Assembly: GCF_000834055.1 (NCBI RefSeq)
Contig: NZ_JXSQ01000010.1
Location: 39,143-103,142, forward strand
Direction of reading: 5' to 3'
DNA length: 64,000 nt
Source: Leucobacter komagatae
Lineage (GTDB): Bacteria; Actinomycetota; Actinomycetes; Actinomycetales; Microbacteriaceae
Shown here: positions 9,045-17,960 of the stretch, piece after piece
How positions within the stretch are numbered: position 1 is the first letter of the stretch
Layout of the letters: each line of letters begins with the position of its first letter
Translations under genes and position numbers: made by a program
Notes under the pieces: model-generated
Databases searched by the model: none
Seen by the model: the letters and a program-made list of their open reading frames with translations, nothing else
Told to the model about the DNA's origin: nothing

Positions 9045-10775
9045 CTATTTGTTCGGGGTGGAGCGTCCCCGCTGCTTCGGCTCGAACGCATCGAACACGA
9101 GCGGCTCGATGCCTGCCTCGTCAAGCATCTCGCGCGTGCGCTTCTGCCAGGTCCGCGGAATGAGCGTCACAACCTGACCACCGCGGCCTGCGCGGCCGGT
9201 ACGACCGGAGCGATGCACGAACGTCTTCGCCTCCTGCGGCGGATCGAGCTGCACGACGGCGTCGACGTCGTCGATGTGAATGCCGCGCGCGGCGACGTCT
9301 GTGGCGACGAGCACCCGAGCCTTACCGGTTGAGAACTGCTTGAGGTTGATTTCGCGGCGGGCCTGACTCAGGTTTCCGTGCAGCGAAGTCGCAGAGATAC
9401 CAGCCCCCTCGAGCAACTCGGTGACGCTCTCCGCCGACGCGCGGGTGCGGCAGAACAGCATGATGCGGCCCGGAATACTGGCGAATTCAAGAATTGCCGC
9501 TTCCTTGTCCTCACGCATGACCATGTACACGCGGTGCGGCACCGTTGACTCCGCGCGCTCGATCTCGTGCGCGGCCGGATCCACAAGGAACTCGGCAACG
9601 AGCTGCTCGACGTCGCGGTCGAGTGTCGCCGAGAAGAGCATGCGCTGCCCCTCCCGTTCGGTCTGCCGCAGCGTCCACTGCGTCTCCTCAAGGAAGCCGA
9701 GCTCGCACAGGTGATCAGCCTCGTCGATCACCGAAACCTGCACCTCTCGCAGGTCGAGCTTTCGCCGCTCTACGAGGTCGCGGATGCGACCCGGTGTACC
9801 AATCACGATGTCGATGCCGCGCTCGAGGGCGTGTACCTGAGGCTCGATGGGTACCCCACCGACGAGCTGCGCGGTGTAGAAGCCGACGGCACGGGCGAGT
9901 GGTTGCACCGTGCGGTCGATCTGCAACGCGAGCTCGCGGGTCGGCGCGAGAATGAGCGCCTTCGGGTTGCGCGTCGGGGTGCGCTCACCGCGTGCAGAAC
10001 GCTCGCCACGCTTTGGCTGTTTGAACTTCTTCGAGGTGCTCTCTCCGAGCTTTCCCTGCGCCTTCAACACGAGGAGACGTTCCACGAGGGCAGCGCCGAA
10101 GGCGATGGTCTTGCCGGAGCCCGTCTCGGCCCGCCCGAGCACATCGCGGCCCTGAATTGCGTCGGGAATCGTCGCAACCTGGATCGGGAAGGGTGAATCT
10201 GCGCCGAGCTCACCGAGGGTCCGTACGATGTTGCCGCCGAGGCCGAGCTCCTTGAACGATCTGCCCGCGGCGTCTTCGGCCGTCCACAGCTTCGCCGTGT
10301 ACTTCTGTGGGCGTTCGCCGACCGGACGGATCCGCTTCGCGCCTCGCTCCGCTCCGCCTCTGCTCGCCTGCTGGTCGCGCCCGTGGTCGCGCTCGCCGCG
10401 CTGGCCGGCCTCGCCGCGCTCGCCTCGCTCGCCGCGCTGTCCCCCGGCAGAAGCTCTGGGATCGACGTTATCTCTGCCAGATTTGCGGGAATTCGGCGTA
10501 TCTACCGCGAATCCCCTTCCTTGTGCGTCTCGGCGCTCGCCCGCGGCGCCGCCCGTGCGGTCACCACGGCCGCCAGCGGCAGTACGGCCGCCACGGGGTG
10601 CGCGGCCGTGCGGATCAACCCTGTCCGACCGGTCGCCCCGGTCAGCGCCCTCGTCGCGGTTCGCTTGACGCGCCGAACCGTCAGGCGCGCCACCGTACTT
10701 TCGTTTGGGCGCGCGCGTGCGATTCGGATCGTAGTTCGCGGGGGCTTTGAAGCCCCGCCGCTTCTTCTGGGCCAT
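9045..10775 (-). CDS. DEAD-box ATP-dependent RNA helicase, RhlE-like
   Basis: 576-residue RNA helicase. The first 160 residues are basic, low-complexity and rich in Arg, Gly and Asp, as expected for a disordered RNA-binding extension. The core follows: Q-motif region FKELGLGGN...PFPIQ, Walker A AETGSGKT, motif Ib/II with APTRELALQ and VIDEAD, SAT motif SATLD, and HRSGRTGRAGRGG in domain 2. The family remodels structured RNA in ribosome assembly or mRNA decay. It starts 3 bases after the stop of the RND transporter gene, so the two are probably cotranscribed, although no functional link is obvious. Confidence 0.93.
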   Translation of the reverse strand: MAQKKRRGFKAPANYDPNRTRAPKRKYGGAPDGSARQANRDEGADRGDRSDRVDPHGRAPRGGRTAAGGRGDRTGGAAGERRDAQGRGFAVDTPNSRKSGRDNVDPRASAGGQRGERGERGEAGQRGERDHGRDQQASRGGAERGAKRIRPVGERPQKYTAKLWTAEDAAGRSFKELGLGGNIVRTLGELGADSPFPIQVATIPDAIQGRDVLGRAETGSGKTIAFGAALVERLLVLKAQGKLGESTSKKFKQPKRGERSARGERTPTRNPKALILAPTRELALQIDRTVQPLARAVGFYTAQLVGGVPIEPQVHALERGIDIVIGTPGRIRDLVERRKLDLREVQVSVIDEADHLCELGFLEETQWTLRQTEREGQRMLFSATLDRDVEQLVAEFLVDPAAHEIERAESTVPHRVYMVMREDKEAAILEFASIPGRIMLFCRTRASAESVTELLEGAGISATSLHGNLSQARREINLKQFSTGKARVLVATDVAARGIHIDDVDAVVQLDPPQEAKTFVHRSGRTGRAGRGGQVVTLIPRTWQKRTREMLDEAGIEPLVFDAFEPKQRGRSTPNK

Positions 10776-10778
10776 GAG

Positions 10779-13700
10779 TTAGAGTCCTCGGGGCTCGTGC
10801 CCCGCGTCGCCTTCAGTGTCGTTTTCGTTGTCGTCTTCATTGCCGGCGTCACGCGAAGCGCTCCACGGCCTGTTGGCGCGCGTTGGGCTCCACGAGACCG
10901 GTGGAGCCGTCGGCTCCTCGGGTACGTCGGGCTCTGCGGGCACGACTGGCACGTCGGGCTCTGCGGGCACGAAAGGCTCCGCGGGCACGGCGGGCACGGC
11001 GGGCTCCGCGGGAGCTGAGGGCTCTACGTGCACCGGGGGCGCAGCACTCGCGACGGATTCCGCACCAGTCACAGACTGCTCGCCAGCCACGGATTTCTCA
11101 ACAGCCACCGATTCCTCACGAGCCACAGACGCGTCGCCAGCGACCGGGGCTGCACCGCTTGCGGACTCGCCGTCCGCAGGTGACTGTTCCGAAGCGTCCG
11201 ACGCCGTGGCGCCTGGCGTGATGCCGTGCTCGGGATCGTGGCTGACAGAGCCCTGCTCCCCCGGCCACGCTTCCGGTGCGCCAGCGTGCAGCGCGCCATC
11301 GTGGCCGGAAGCGACCGCGCCGGCCGCAGCGGGAGCGAGCGCGCCTGCGCGCTTCTTCGCAGCGCGTGCCTGGCGCCGATCACGCCATTCCTCGCGCTTG
11401 CGCTCGACAAGGTAGTACAGCGTCGGCAGCACGACAAGCGTGAGCACCGTCGAAGACAGCAGTCCGCCGATCACGACGACGGCGAGCGGCTGCGAGATGA
11501 ACCCGCCCTTTCCGGTGACGCCGAGCGCCATCGGGGTGAGCGCGAGAATCGTCGCGAGCGCGGTCATCACGATCGGCCTGAGACGCTGCAGCGACCCGTG
11601 CAGGACAGCGTCGCGTAGCGCGTCGCCGCGTTCTCGATACTGGTTGACGAGGTCAATGAGCACGATCGCGTTCGTCACGACGATACCGACGAGCATGAGC
11701 ACGCCGATGAGCGAGGCGACGCCGAGTGGGATCCCCGTTGCGATGAGCAGCAGCAGCGCGCCGGTAGCCGCGAACGGCACCGAGACGAGCAGCAGCAGCG
11801 GCTGGAGCAGGCTGCGGAACGTTGCAACCATGACCACGTAGACGATGAGGATCGCTGCGAGCAGTGCGATGCCGAGCTGCTCGAACGCTTCCTCCTGCTG
11901 CGCCATGACGCCACCGATGCTCGCCGAGGCGCCAGCGGGGAGATCAACGGAGTCAAGCGCGGCTGTGACCTGCACGCCTGCCGCTCCGAGGTCGTCGCCC
12001 TTTGGCAGCGCCGACACAGTGACCATGCGGACGTTGTTCTCGGTGCGGACGGTCACCGGGCCGTCTGCGACCTCAACGGTCGCGAGCTCGTCGAGGCGCT
12101 TCTCGCCTGTGGCGGTCTGCAGCTCGAGCGCCTTCACGCCGTCGAGATCGGCCGGCGCAGTGCCGAGGTCGAGGTACACGTTCACGGTCGAGTTCTCGAT
12201 CGTGATGCGCCCAACCTGGCTTGGCTGCATGCTCTTCGCTGCCATGCCGCCGACCGCGGCCTCGCTCAGGCCTGCGTCTGCGGCCTTCTGGCGATCGACC
12301 GTGACGCGCACGTACGGCCGCGACATCGCGAGGTCGCTCTCGATCTGTTCGAGGCCGTCCTGCTGCTTCAGCGCCGCAACAATGCTGTCGCTCGCGCTCG
12401 CGAGCGTCTCCTGGTCTGGTGCGGTGACGTTCACCTGGATCGCGCTCGACATCGACATGCCGCCACCGGCCTGGCCGATCGCGAACTCTCCCGCACCGTC
12501 GAGCTTGCCAACGGCAGCCCGGATATCGTCCTTTGCCTGAGCCTGGTCCGCGTCGGGGTCGAGCGTGAGCGAGTAGCTGATGGCGCCGTCGCTGCCCCCG
12601 CCGAACATTGCGGCCATCCCGCTGTCGCCTGAGCCGATCGTGACCTGAACCGTCTCTACGGCGTCGAGACCTGCGAGTGCGTCCTCGACCTGCTCGGCCT
12701 GGGAGAGCTGCTCTTCGAGGCTCACGCCAGGCGTGAGCGTCTGCGTGAGGCCGACCGAGTTCTGCTCATCTTCGCTCATGAACGTTGTCTTCATGAGCGG
12801 CGTAGCGAGCACGGTTCCGCCGAGCACGAGCACGGCAAGCAGGAGGGTGATCGCTGGCTTGCCGAGCGTCCAATCGATGATCGGGCGGTACCCGCGGGCG
12901 AGCCAGTTGGTACGGAGCGATGCGTCCTCACCACCGGCGTCCTTCGCCTTGCGCGCCTCTGGTTTGAGGAACCAGTAAGCGAGCACCGGCACGATGGTGA
13001 GCGATACGAGCAGCGAAGCTGCGAGCGCAATCGACACGGTGAACGCGAACGGCCTGAACAGCTCGCCAACCATGCCGCTGACGAATGCCATCGGAAGGAA
13101 CACTGCGACCGTCGTGATCGTTGCGGCCGTGATCGCGCCCGCGACCTCGCGGACTGCGCGCAGGATCGCCGCGCCGCGGTCTTCACCCTCGACCAGGTGC
13201 CGCTTGATGTTCTCAATGACCACGATGGAGTCGTCGACGACGCGGCCAATCGAAATAGTGAGCGCGCCGAGCGTGAGCATGTTCAGCGTGTAGTCGGCGA
13301 AGTTCAGGCCAACGAATGCGAGCAGAACCGAGGTCGGGATTGAGATTGCGGTGACGAGTGTTGCGCGCACCGACATCAGGAAGACCAGGATCACGAGCAC
13401 CGCGAAGAGGAGCCCGAGCAGGCCCTCCGTCGTGAGCGACTCGATGGACTGCTCGACGTACGGTGCCTGATCGAAGATCACGGTGAGCGATGCTCCGCCG
13501 AGTTGGCTCGAGAGCTCGGAGATCTTTTCTTGCACGAGGTGGGACACCTCGACGGTGTTCGCCTGGGACATCTTCGTCACGGCGATGGTGAGGGCTGGTT
13601 CGCCGTTGATGCGCGAAATGCTCGTCACCGGGTTGGCTTCGAGCGAGACCGTTGCGACGTCGCCAATGGTGACGACCTTGGGCGGCTGAGGCGCCTCTGC

Positions 13701-14597
13701 CTGCTCTGCCTCTGGCTGCCCTGCCTCTGGCTGCCCTGGCGGCAGCGTCTGCGGCAGTTGCGCGCCCCCTGGGGTCTGGCCCTGCGCCGCCTGCTCTGCG
13801 AGCTGCTGCTGCGCCTGGAGCGCCTGCTGGTACGCCATGAACTCGTCGGCGCTCAGCGGGATCGGGAGCGCGGCGATGTCCTCGGCAGAGTTGAGCTCCG
13901 ATCCGAGCTGCACCGCGAGCGTGTTCTTGTCGTCATCGACGGTTCCGCCCGCGATGAGCACGCCGCTCTGCTGCAGTACGTCTGTGATTCGTTGCTGACT
14001 GATGCCGGTGTCGCTGAGCTTGTCCTCGTTCGGCACGATGGTGACGCGGTCGCCCCTGGCGCCTGAGAGCTGAGCTTCGCGGACCCCGTCCAGCTCCCCG
14101 ATCTCGGGCACGGCGATGCGCTCGATCAGCTTTGCGGCCTCTTCGGGGTCATCCCCGTTTGCCGGCGCTACCGCGATTTGAATCACGGGGAGGTCGTCGA
14201 CGCTGCCTGCGACCACCTGGGTGTCGGCGGTGTCTGGCAGCATTTGCGAAATGCGGCTGACGGCGCGTTCGACCTTTTGTTCGGTCGCAGCGATATCAAC
14301 GCCGTACGTGAACTGGGCGAGCACAACGGACATGCCGGTGTTGGACGTTGCCGTTGTGCTCTCGAGCTTCGGCACACCCCTGAGCGCGGTCTCGACGGGG
14401 CCGGATACGTCGTTGTTCACTACGTCTGGCGAGGCACCCGGGTACGTTGTGATGACCGCGATAGCCGGAAACTCCACGGACGGCATGAGTTCCTGCTTGA
14501 GCGAGGACATTCCGAGGAACCCGAAGACGGCTGCAACAACGGTTACGAGCGCAATGAGTGCCCGGTTTTTGAGGCTGAGCACTGTAAGAAATTGCAT
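10779..14597 (-). CDS. RND-family efflux transporter (AcrB/HAE1-like) with Pro/Ala-rich tail
   Basis: 1,272-residue proton-driven exporter of the resistance-nodulation-division family, like SwrC of Gram-positives. After a first membrane segment there is a large extracellular porter domain (about 40-330, with a Gln/Pro-rich insertion near 270-310), then TM helices 2-7. The family motif appears as GRVVDDSIVVIENIKRHL, with the paired aspartates of the proton relay. A second porter domain and six helices follow. The last about 200 residues form an unusual cytoplasmic tail: basic, then repetitive VAGE/VARE-type and PAEP units. I chose ATG 14597, starting MQFLTVLSLKNRALI; the upstream ATG 14633 adds 12 polar residues. 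No membrane fusion protein gene is adjacent. Confidence 0.9.
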   Translation of the reverse strand: MQFLTVLSLKNRALIALVTVVAAVFGFLGMSSLKQELMPSVEFPAIAVITTYPGASPDVVNNDVSGPVETALRGVPKLESTTATSNTGMSVVLAQFTYGVDIAATEQKVERAVSRISQMLPDTADTQVVAGSVDDLPVIQIAVAPANGDDPEEAAKLIERIAVPEIGELDGVREAQLSGARGDRVTIVPNEDKLSDTGISQQRITDVLQQSGVLIAGGTVDDDKNTLAVQLGSELNSAEDIAALPIPLSADEFMAYQQALQAQQQLAEQAAQGQTPGGAQLPQTLPPGQPEAGQPEAEQAEAPQPPKVVTIGDVATVSLEANPVTSISRINGEPALTIAVTKMSQANTVEVSHLVQEKISELSSQLGGASLTVIFDQAPYVEQSIESLTTEGLLGLLFAVLVILVFLMSVRATLVTAISIPTSVLLAFVGLNFADYTLNMLTLGALTISIGRVVDDSIVVIENIKRHLVEGEDRGAAILRAVREVAGAITAATITTVAVFLPMAFVSGMVGELFRPFAFTVSIALAASLLVSLTIVPVLAYWFLKPEARKAKDAGGEDASLRTNWLARGYRPIIDWTLGKPAITLLLAVLVLGGTVLATPLMKTTFMSEDEQNSVGLTQTLTPGVSLEEQLSQAEQVEDALAGLDAVETVQVTIGSGDSGMAAMFGGGSDGAISYSLTLDPDADQAQAKDDIRAAVGKLDGAGEFAIGQAGGGMSMSSAIQVNVTAPDQETLASASDSIVAALKQQDGLEQIESDLAMSRPYVRVTVDRQKAADAGLSEAAVGGMAAKSMQPSQVGRITIENSTVNVYLDLGTAPADLDGVKALELQTATGEKRLDELATVEVADGPVTVRTENNVRMVTVSALPKGDDLGAAGVQVTAALDSVDLPAGASASIGGVMAQQEEAFEQLGIALLAAILIVYVVMVATFRSLLQPLLLLVSVPFAATGALLLLIATGIPLGVASLIGVLMLVGIVVTNAIVLIDLVNQYRERGDALRDAVLHGSLQRLRPIVMTALATILALTPMALGVTGKGGFISQPLAVVVIGGLLSSTVLTLVVLPTLYYLVERKREEWRDRRQARAAKKRAGALAPAAAGAVASGHDGALHAGAPEAWPGEQGSVSHDPEHGITPGATASDASEQSPADGESASGAAPVAGDASVAREESVAVEKSVAGEQSVTGAESVASAAPPVHVEPSAPAEPAVPAVPAEPFVPAEPDVPVVPAEPDVPEEPTAPPVSWSPTRANRPWSASRDAGNEDDNENDTEGDAGHEPRGL

Positions 14598-14662
14598 GGT
14601 CTGAATTATCTCATGGCTGACTGATAGCGTCACCGGGATACCTCAGGTCGCATAATGGAGGG

Positions 14663-15961
14663 GTGCCACAGTTCAACCGACGTACGCTCGGAGCCGTCAC
14701 CCCAGCCGACTTCGACCGTTTGCACGCGCTCAGACGCATGCAGGGGATCGCAGTCGGGCTCCTCATCTTCATGGCAGTGCTGTTTGTCGTTGCCTTTATT
14801 CTCCAAGAGCGGATCCCGTGGTTTGGCTACGTCCGAGCCGCGAGCGAGGGCGGCATGGTCGGTGCGCTCGCCGACTGGTTCGCCGTCACCGCGCTGTTCC
14901 GACACCCGCTCGGCGTGCCGATCCCGCACACGAACCTCATCGCGAACAAGAAGGACGAGATTGGTGAGGGTCTCGGATCCTTCATCGAGGAGAACTTCCT
15001 CGCGGACGAGGTCGTCCACGACAAGCTCTCCCAAATCAGCGGGGCACGCATGGCCGGGTCATGGCTGCGCGAAACGGGAAACGCGAAGCGCGTCAGCGAC
15101 ATGGCTGCCGGCATTGGCCTCGGGGCGCTCACCGTACTCGACGACCGCGACGTCCAAGACCTCATCGAGTCGCTCGCCCGCAGACACGTCATCGACCCCG
15201 AATGGGGCCCGCTGCTCGGCCGCGCAACCGAGTCCTTCATCTCTGGCGGCCACCACGAGTCCCTCGTCGATCTCGCCGCGAACCGCGTCAGGCTGTGGCT
15301 CGTGCAGCATCCGCAGGCGTTCGACAACGTCATTTCCTCGCGGCTGCCCCAGTGGATGCCGAGCATCGTCGAGAAGTTTGTCGATCAGCGGCTACACACG
15401 GAGGCCGTGAAGTTCCTCGAGAACGTCTCCGCTGACCCGGAGCATCCGGCGCGCATCGCCATCACGAAGTTCCTCCACGACCTCTCCCGTGACCTGCAGG
15501 AGCAGGAGTCGCTGCAGGAGCAGCTCGAGTCGTTCAAGCGCGAGGTGTTCGACAGCCCGCGGATCCGCTCGCTGGCCGCGAGTACCTGGCAGACAGCTCG
15601 TGCAGCGATCGTCGAGATGCTCGAGGATCCGGAGAGCGAACTGCGCGAACGCATCACCGCTGCAGTGACCGACTTCGGGCGGAAGCTCGAGGAGGACGCG
15701 ACGCTGCAGTACAAGATCGACGTGTGGGTGATGAAGATCGTCGAGTACCTCGTGCACACCTACCGCCACGATCTCGCACAGGTGGTGTCCGACACCGTGC
15801 AGCGCTGGGACGCGAAGGAAGCCGCCGAGAAGATCGAGTTGCAGGTCGGCAAGGATCTCCAGTTCATCCGCATCAACGGCACGGTTATCGGTTCGCTCGC
15901 CGGGCTCACGATCTTTACGATCGCGGAGCTCGTGATCGCTCCGCTCGCCTTCGCCGGGTAG
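14663..15961 (+). CDS. DUF445 family membrane protein
   Basis: 432-residue DUF445 (YjiN-like) protein of unknown function. A GTG start is used. Two hydrophobic segments flank the protein: one at about residues 28-50 and one at the extreme C terminus (IGSLAGLTIFTIAELVIAPLAFA). Between them is a long helical region with the family signature SEGGMVGALADWFAVTALFRHPLG just after the first helix, and amphipathic, coiled-coil-prone stretches around 250-330. It is divergent from the RND gene with 65 bases between the chosen starts, so promoters may overlap. The family is widespread; a cell-envelope role is only a guess. Confidence 0.9.
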   Translation: MPQFNRRTLGAVTPADFDRLHALRRMQGIAVGLLIFMAVLFVVAFILQERIPWFGYVRAASEGGMVGALADWFAVTALFRHPLGVPIPHTNLIANKKDEIGEGLGSFIEENFLADEVVHDKLSQISGARMAGSWLRETGNAKRVSDMAAGIGLGALTVLDDRDVQDLIESLARRHVIDPEWGPLLGRATESFISGGHHESLVDLAANRVRLWLVQHPQAFDNVISSRLPQWMPSIVEKFVDQRLHTEAVKFLENVSADPEHPARIAITKFLHDLSRDLQEQESLQEQLESFKREVFDSPRIRSLAASTWQTARAAIVEMLEDPESELRERITAAVTDFGRKLEEDATLQYKIDVWVMKIVEYLVHTYRHDLAQVVSDTVQRWDAKEAAEKIELQVGKDLQFIRINGTVIGSLAGLTIFTIAELVIAPLAFAG

Positions 15962-16128
15962 CTGCTGCGAACGTCTCCAGCCACGCTGAATACGCGTGAC
16001 GCGCCCGGAGCGCATTCCACTCACGGAAGATTCTCAGCTGACTTCTGCGGCCGGCTTAGGGAGCGGGCCAATGCACGCGCAGCACGCCACGCCAGCGCCC
16101 AAGCGTGCCGCGACCGAGCAGCTTCGGC

Positions 16129-16770
16129 CTAGCGGAAAGCAAACGGAAGGAGCATGTCTTGCACGCGATCCTTCATCGCCGTGTGGTCTGAACGCGTTGC
16201 GATTGCGCAGCGCGTCACGGTGCAATCGAGCCCCTCGACCGTGGGCTCAGGGACCGTGAGCCGCACGGAGAAGCTGCCCCGAGCAGCGTCGTCGTAGCCC
16301 TGCGTAGCGAACGCCCGCCAGGCCCAATCGTTGGTGATCCACGCGCTCGAAAGCGCCTCCGTTGCGGCGGCTTCGCCGGTCTCTGCGCCCTCCGGAATTC
16401 CGCCAAGACACGGGCCGGGCTTCACCTCAGCGGACTCCGGCACCGCACAGAACCCCACGTATATGCCGAGACCGGCATCGAAGCCTTCGCCGCTCACCAC
16501 GAGCTCATCGCTTGGTGTGAGCGAGTCAAGCTCAGCCGGGCTGCCGTCAACGTTTGTCACCTCAAGCGCCCGCGTTCTGCCGTCTGCGCCAGCCGCCGTC
16601 GACTCCGAGACGAATCCGTCTGGGATGGCCTGGCCGGAACTGCCCGTGTTTGAGTGCGTAAGGATCGGGACAATAATCGCAGCGACTACGCCAAGAATAA
16701 TGAGCGAAAGTGCGAGCACTATGAGCAGAACAGTGCGCTTTACTGAACGGCGAGGTGCGGACGATCTCAT
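16129..16770 (-). CDS. Membrane-anchored exported protein with neocarzinostatin-like domain
   Basis: 213-residue protein with a basic N terminus and one strong membrane segment at about 12-36, so the rest is probably outside the cell. The outer domain starts near residue 70 with LTPSDELVVSGEGFDAG. It contains two pairs of cysteines (GFCAVP with GPCLGG, and LDCTV with RCAIA), a pattern suggesting two disulfides. The end, TRSDHTAMKDR near the C terminus, resembles the neocarzinostatin-type immunoglobulin fold found in actinobacterial surface proteins. That assignment is by eye and tentative. A related segment appears in the 739-residue HtaA protein near the end of this window. It is divergent from the DUF3073 gene. 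Confidence 0.75.
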   Translation of the reverse strand: MRSSAPRRSVKRTVLLIVLALSLIILGVVAAIIVPILTHSNTGSSGQAIPDGFVSESTAAGADGRTRALEVTNVDGSPAELDSLTPSDELVVSGEGFDAGLGIYVGFCAVPESAEVKPGPCLGGIPEGAETGEAAATEALSSAWITNDWAWRAFATQGYDDAARGSFSVRLTVPEPTVEGLDCTVTRCAIATRSDHTAMKDRVQDMLLPFAFR

Positions 16771-16899
16771 AACCTCATGTTAGCGCCGCAAACACCGGTT
16801 CCCAACGTGCTAAGATCATGCCCATACGTCCATGTTGTATTGAGTACTGCCTCGCGGGAGAATATCCTGCGGGGCCCGAAATGTGTAAGGGGGTCACGC

Positions 16900-17097
16900 A
16901 TGGGGCGCGGCCGTCAGAAGGCAAAACACACTAAAGTCGCTCGGGAGCTGAAGTATTTCAGTCCAGCTACCAACTACTCGGAGCTTGAGCGAGAGCTCGC
17001 TTCGGGGCACGTCTCCGACGAGGAACGTTGGGCAGACCTTGCCGACAAGTACAACGTCGATGACGAGGACTCCGAGGAGGAGGACGACGACAGCTAG
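16900..17097 (+). CDS. DUF3073 family small acidic-tailed protein
   Basis: 65-residue protein starting MGRGRQKAKHTKVARELKY, the actinobacterial DUF3073 signature. A basic N-terminal half is followed by the conserved YFSPATNYSELERELA segment and a strongly acidic end (DEDSEEEDDD). Charge polarity suggests nucleic acid or ribosome contact, but the function is unknown. The ATG at 16900 was chosen because the family begins there; the longer open frame upstream has no family similarity. Confidence 0.9.
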   Translation: MGRGRQKAKHTKVARELKYFSPATNYSELERELASGHVSDEERWADLADKYNVDDEDSEEEDDDS

Positions 17098-17119
17098 TCG
17101 TCTCCGACTCACCAGCACC

Positions 17120-17163
17120 AAAAGTTCTGGCCGCCTCAGTTAACTGAGACGGCCAGAACTTTT
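17120..17163. terminator. Bidirectional terminator between DUF3073 gene and gpmA
   Basis: Near-perfect 44-base palindrome. The arms run AAAAGTTCTGGCCG...CTCAG and back to CGGCCAGAACTTTT, with A and T runs at opposite ends, so it can terminate on both strands. It lies 23 bases past the DUF3073 stop and 11 bases from the gpmA stop. Confidence 0.9.
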
Positions 17164-17173
17164 CGCTTGGGGG

Positions 17174-17914
17174 TTACTTGCCCTGTGCTGCGACAGCTGC
17201 TGCACCGGCAGCTGCTGCTTCAGGGTCGAGGTAACGTCCGGCACCCGTTGGGGTTCCGTCGTCGTTGATTTCGTAGACGAGCGGCATTCCTGTTGGGATG
17301 TTCAGCGCGGCGATGTCTGCGTCGGAGATGCCCTCGAGGTGCTTCACGAGTGCGCGCAGCGAGTTCCCGTGCGCGGTGACGAGTACCGTCTTGCCGGAGT
17401 TCAGCTCGGGGAGAATGTTGCCCTCCCAGTACGGAACCATGCGGGCAACGACGTCGCTCAGGCACTCGGTACGCGGTGCTTCGCCGTCAATAGCTGCGTA
17501 GCGCTCATCGTTCGCCTGCGACCACTCGCTCGCATCGTCGAGCGCTGGCGGAGGGGTGTCGTACGAGCGACGCCACTCCATGAACTGCTCCTCGCCGTAC
17601 TTCTGCAGCGTCTCAGCCTTGTCGAGGCCCTGCAGTGCACCGTAGTGGCGCTCGTTCAGTCGCCACGAACGCTCGACGGGGATCCACATGCGATCGGCGC
17701 TTTCGAGCGCGAGGTTCGATGTCTGGATCGCCCGGCTCAGCAGCGAGGTGAAGAGCACGTCGGGGAGCAGCCCCGATTCCTTGAGCAGCTTGCCGGCAGC
17801 CGCCGCCTCGCCACGCCCGCGCTCAGTGAGTCGAACATCGACCCATCCGGTGAACAGGTTCTTTTCGTTCCATTCGCTCTGGCCGTGACGGAGCAGGATC
17901 AACGTGTTGGTCAT
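17174..17914 (-). CDS. gpmA: 2,3-bisphosphoglycerate-dependent phosphoglycerate mutase
   Basis: 246-residue glycolytic enzyme interconverting 3- and 2-phosphoglycerate through a phosphohistidine. The [18 protein letters not shown] motif places the catalytic histidine at residue 10. The [14 protein letters not shown] segment (catalytic glutamate) and the [11 protein letters not shown] motif with the second histidine are present. Length and motif order match bacterial GpmA. The C terminus ends in an Ala-rich stretch. It is followed by the bidirectional terminator and preceded by ygfZ in the same orientation, 46 bases away. Confidence 0.96.
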   Translation of the reverse strand: MTNTLILLRHGQSEWNEKNLFTGWVDVRLTERGRGEAAAAGKLLKESGLLPDVLFTSLLSRAIQTSNLALESADRMWIPVERSWRLNERHYGALQGLDKAETLQKYGEEQFMEWRRSYDTPPPALDDASEWSQANDERYAAIDGEAPRTECLSDVVARMVPYWEGNILPELNSGKTVLVTAHGNSLRALVKHLEGISDADIAALNIPTGMPLVYEINDDGTPTGAGRYLDPEAAAAGAAAVAAQGK

Positions 17915-17960
17915 GTTTCCAGCTTAGCGAGGTTCTCCCCGAACGCGTGAGGGTTGCTCG

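Noticed and set aside
10200..10770. Long opposite-strand open frames over the helicase N terminus
   Set aside because: They mirror the Arg/Gly-rich low-complexity coding of the helicase and have no domain or ribosome site.
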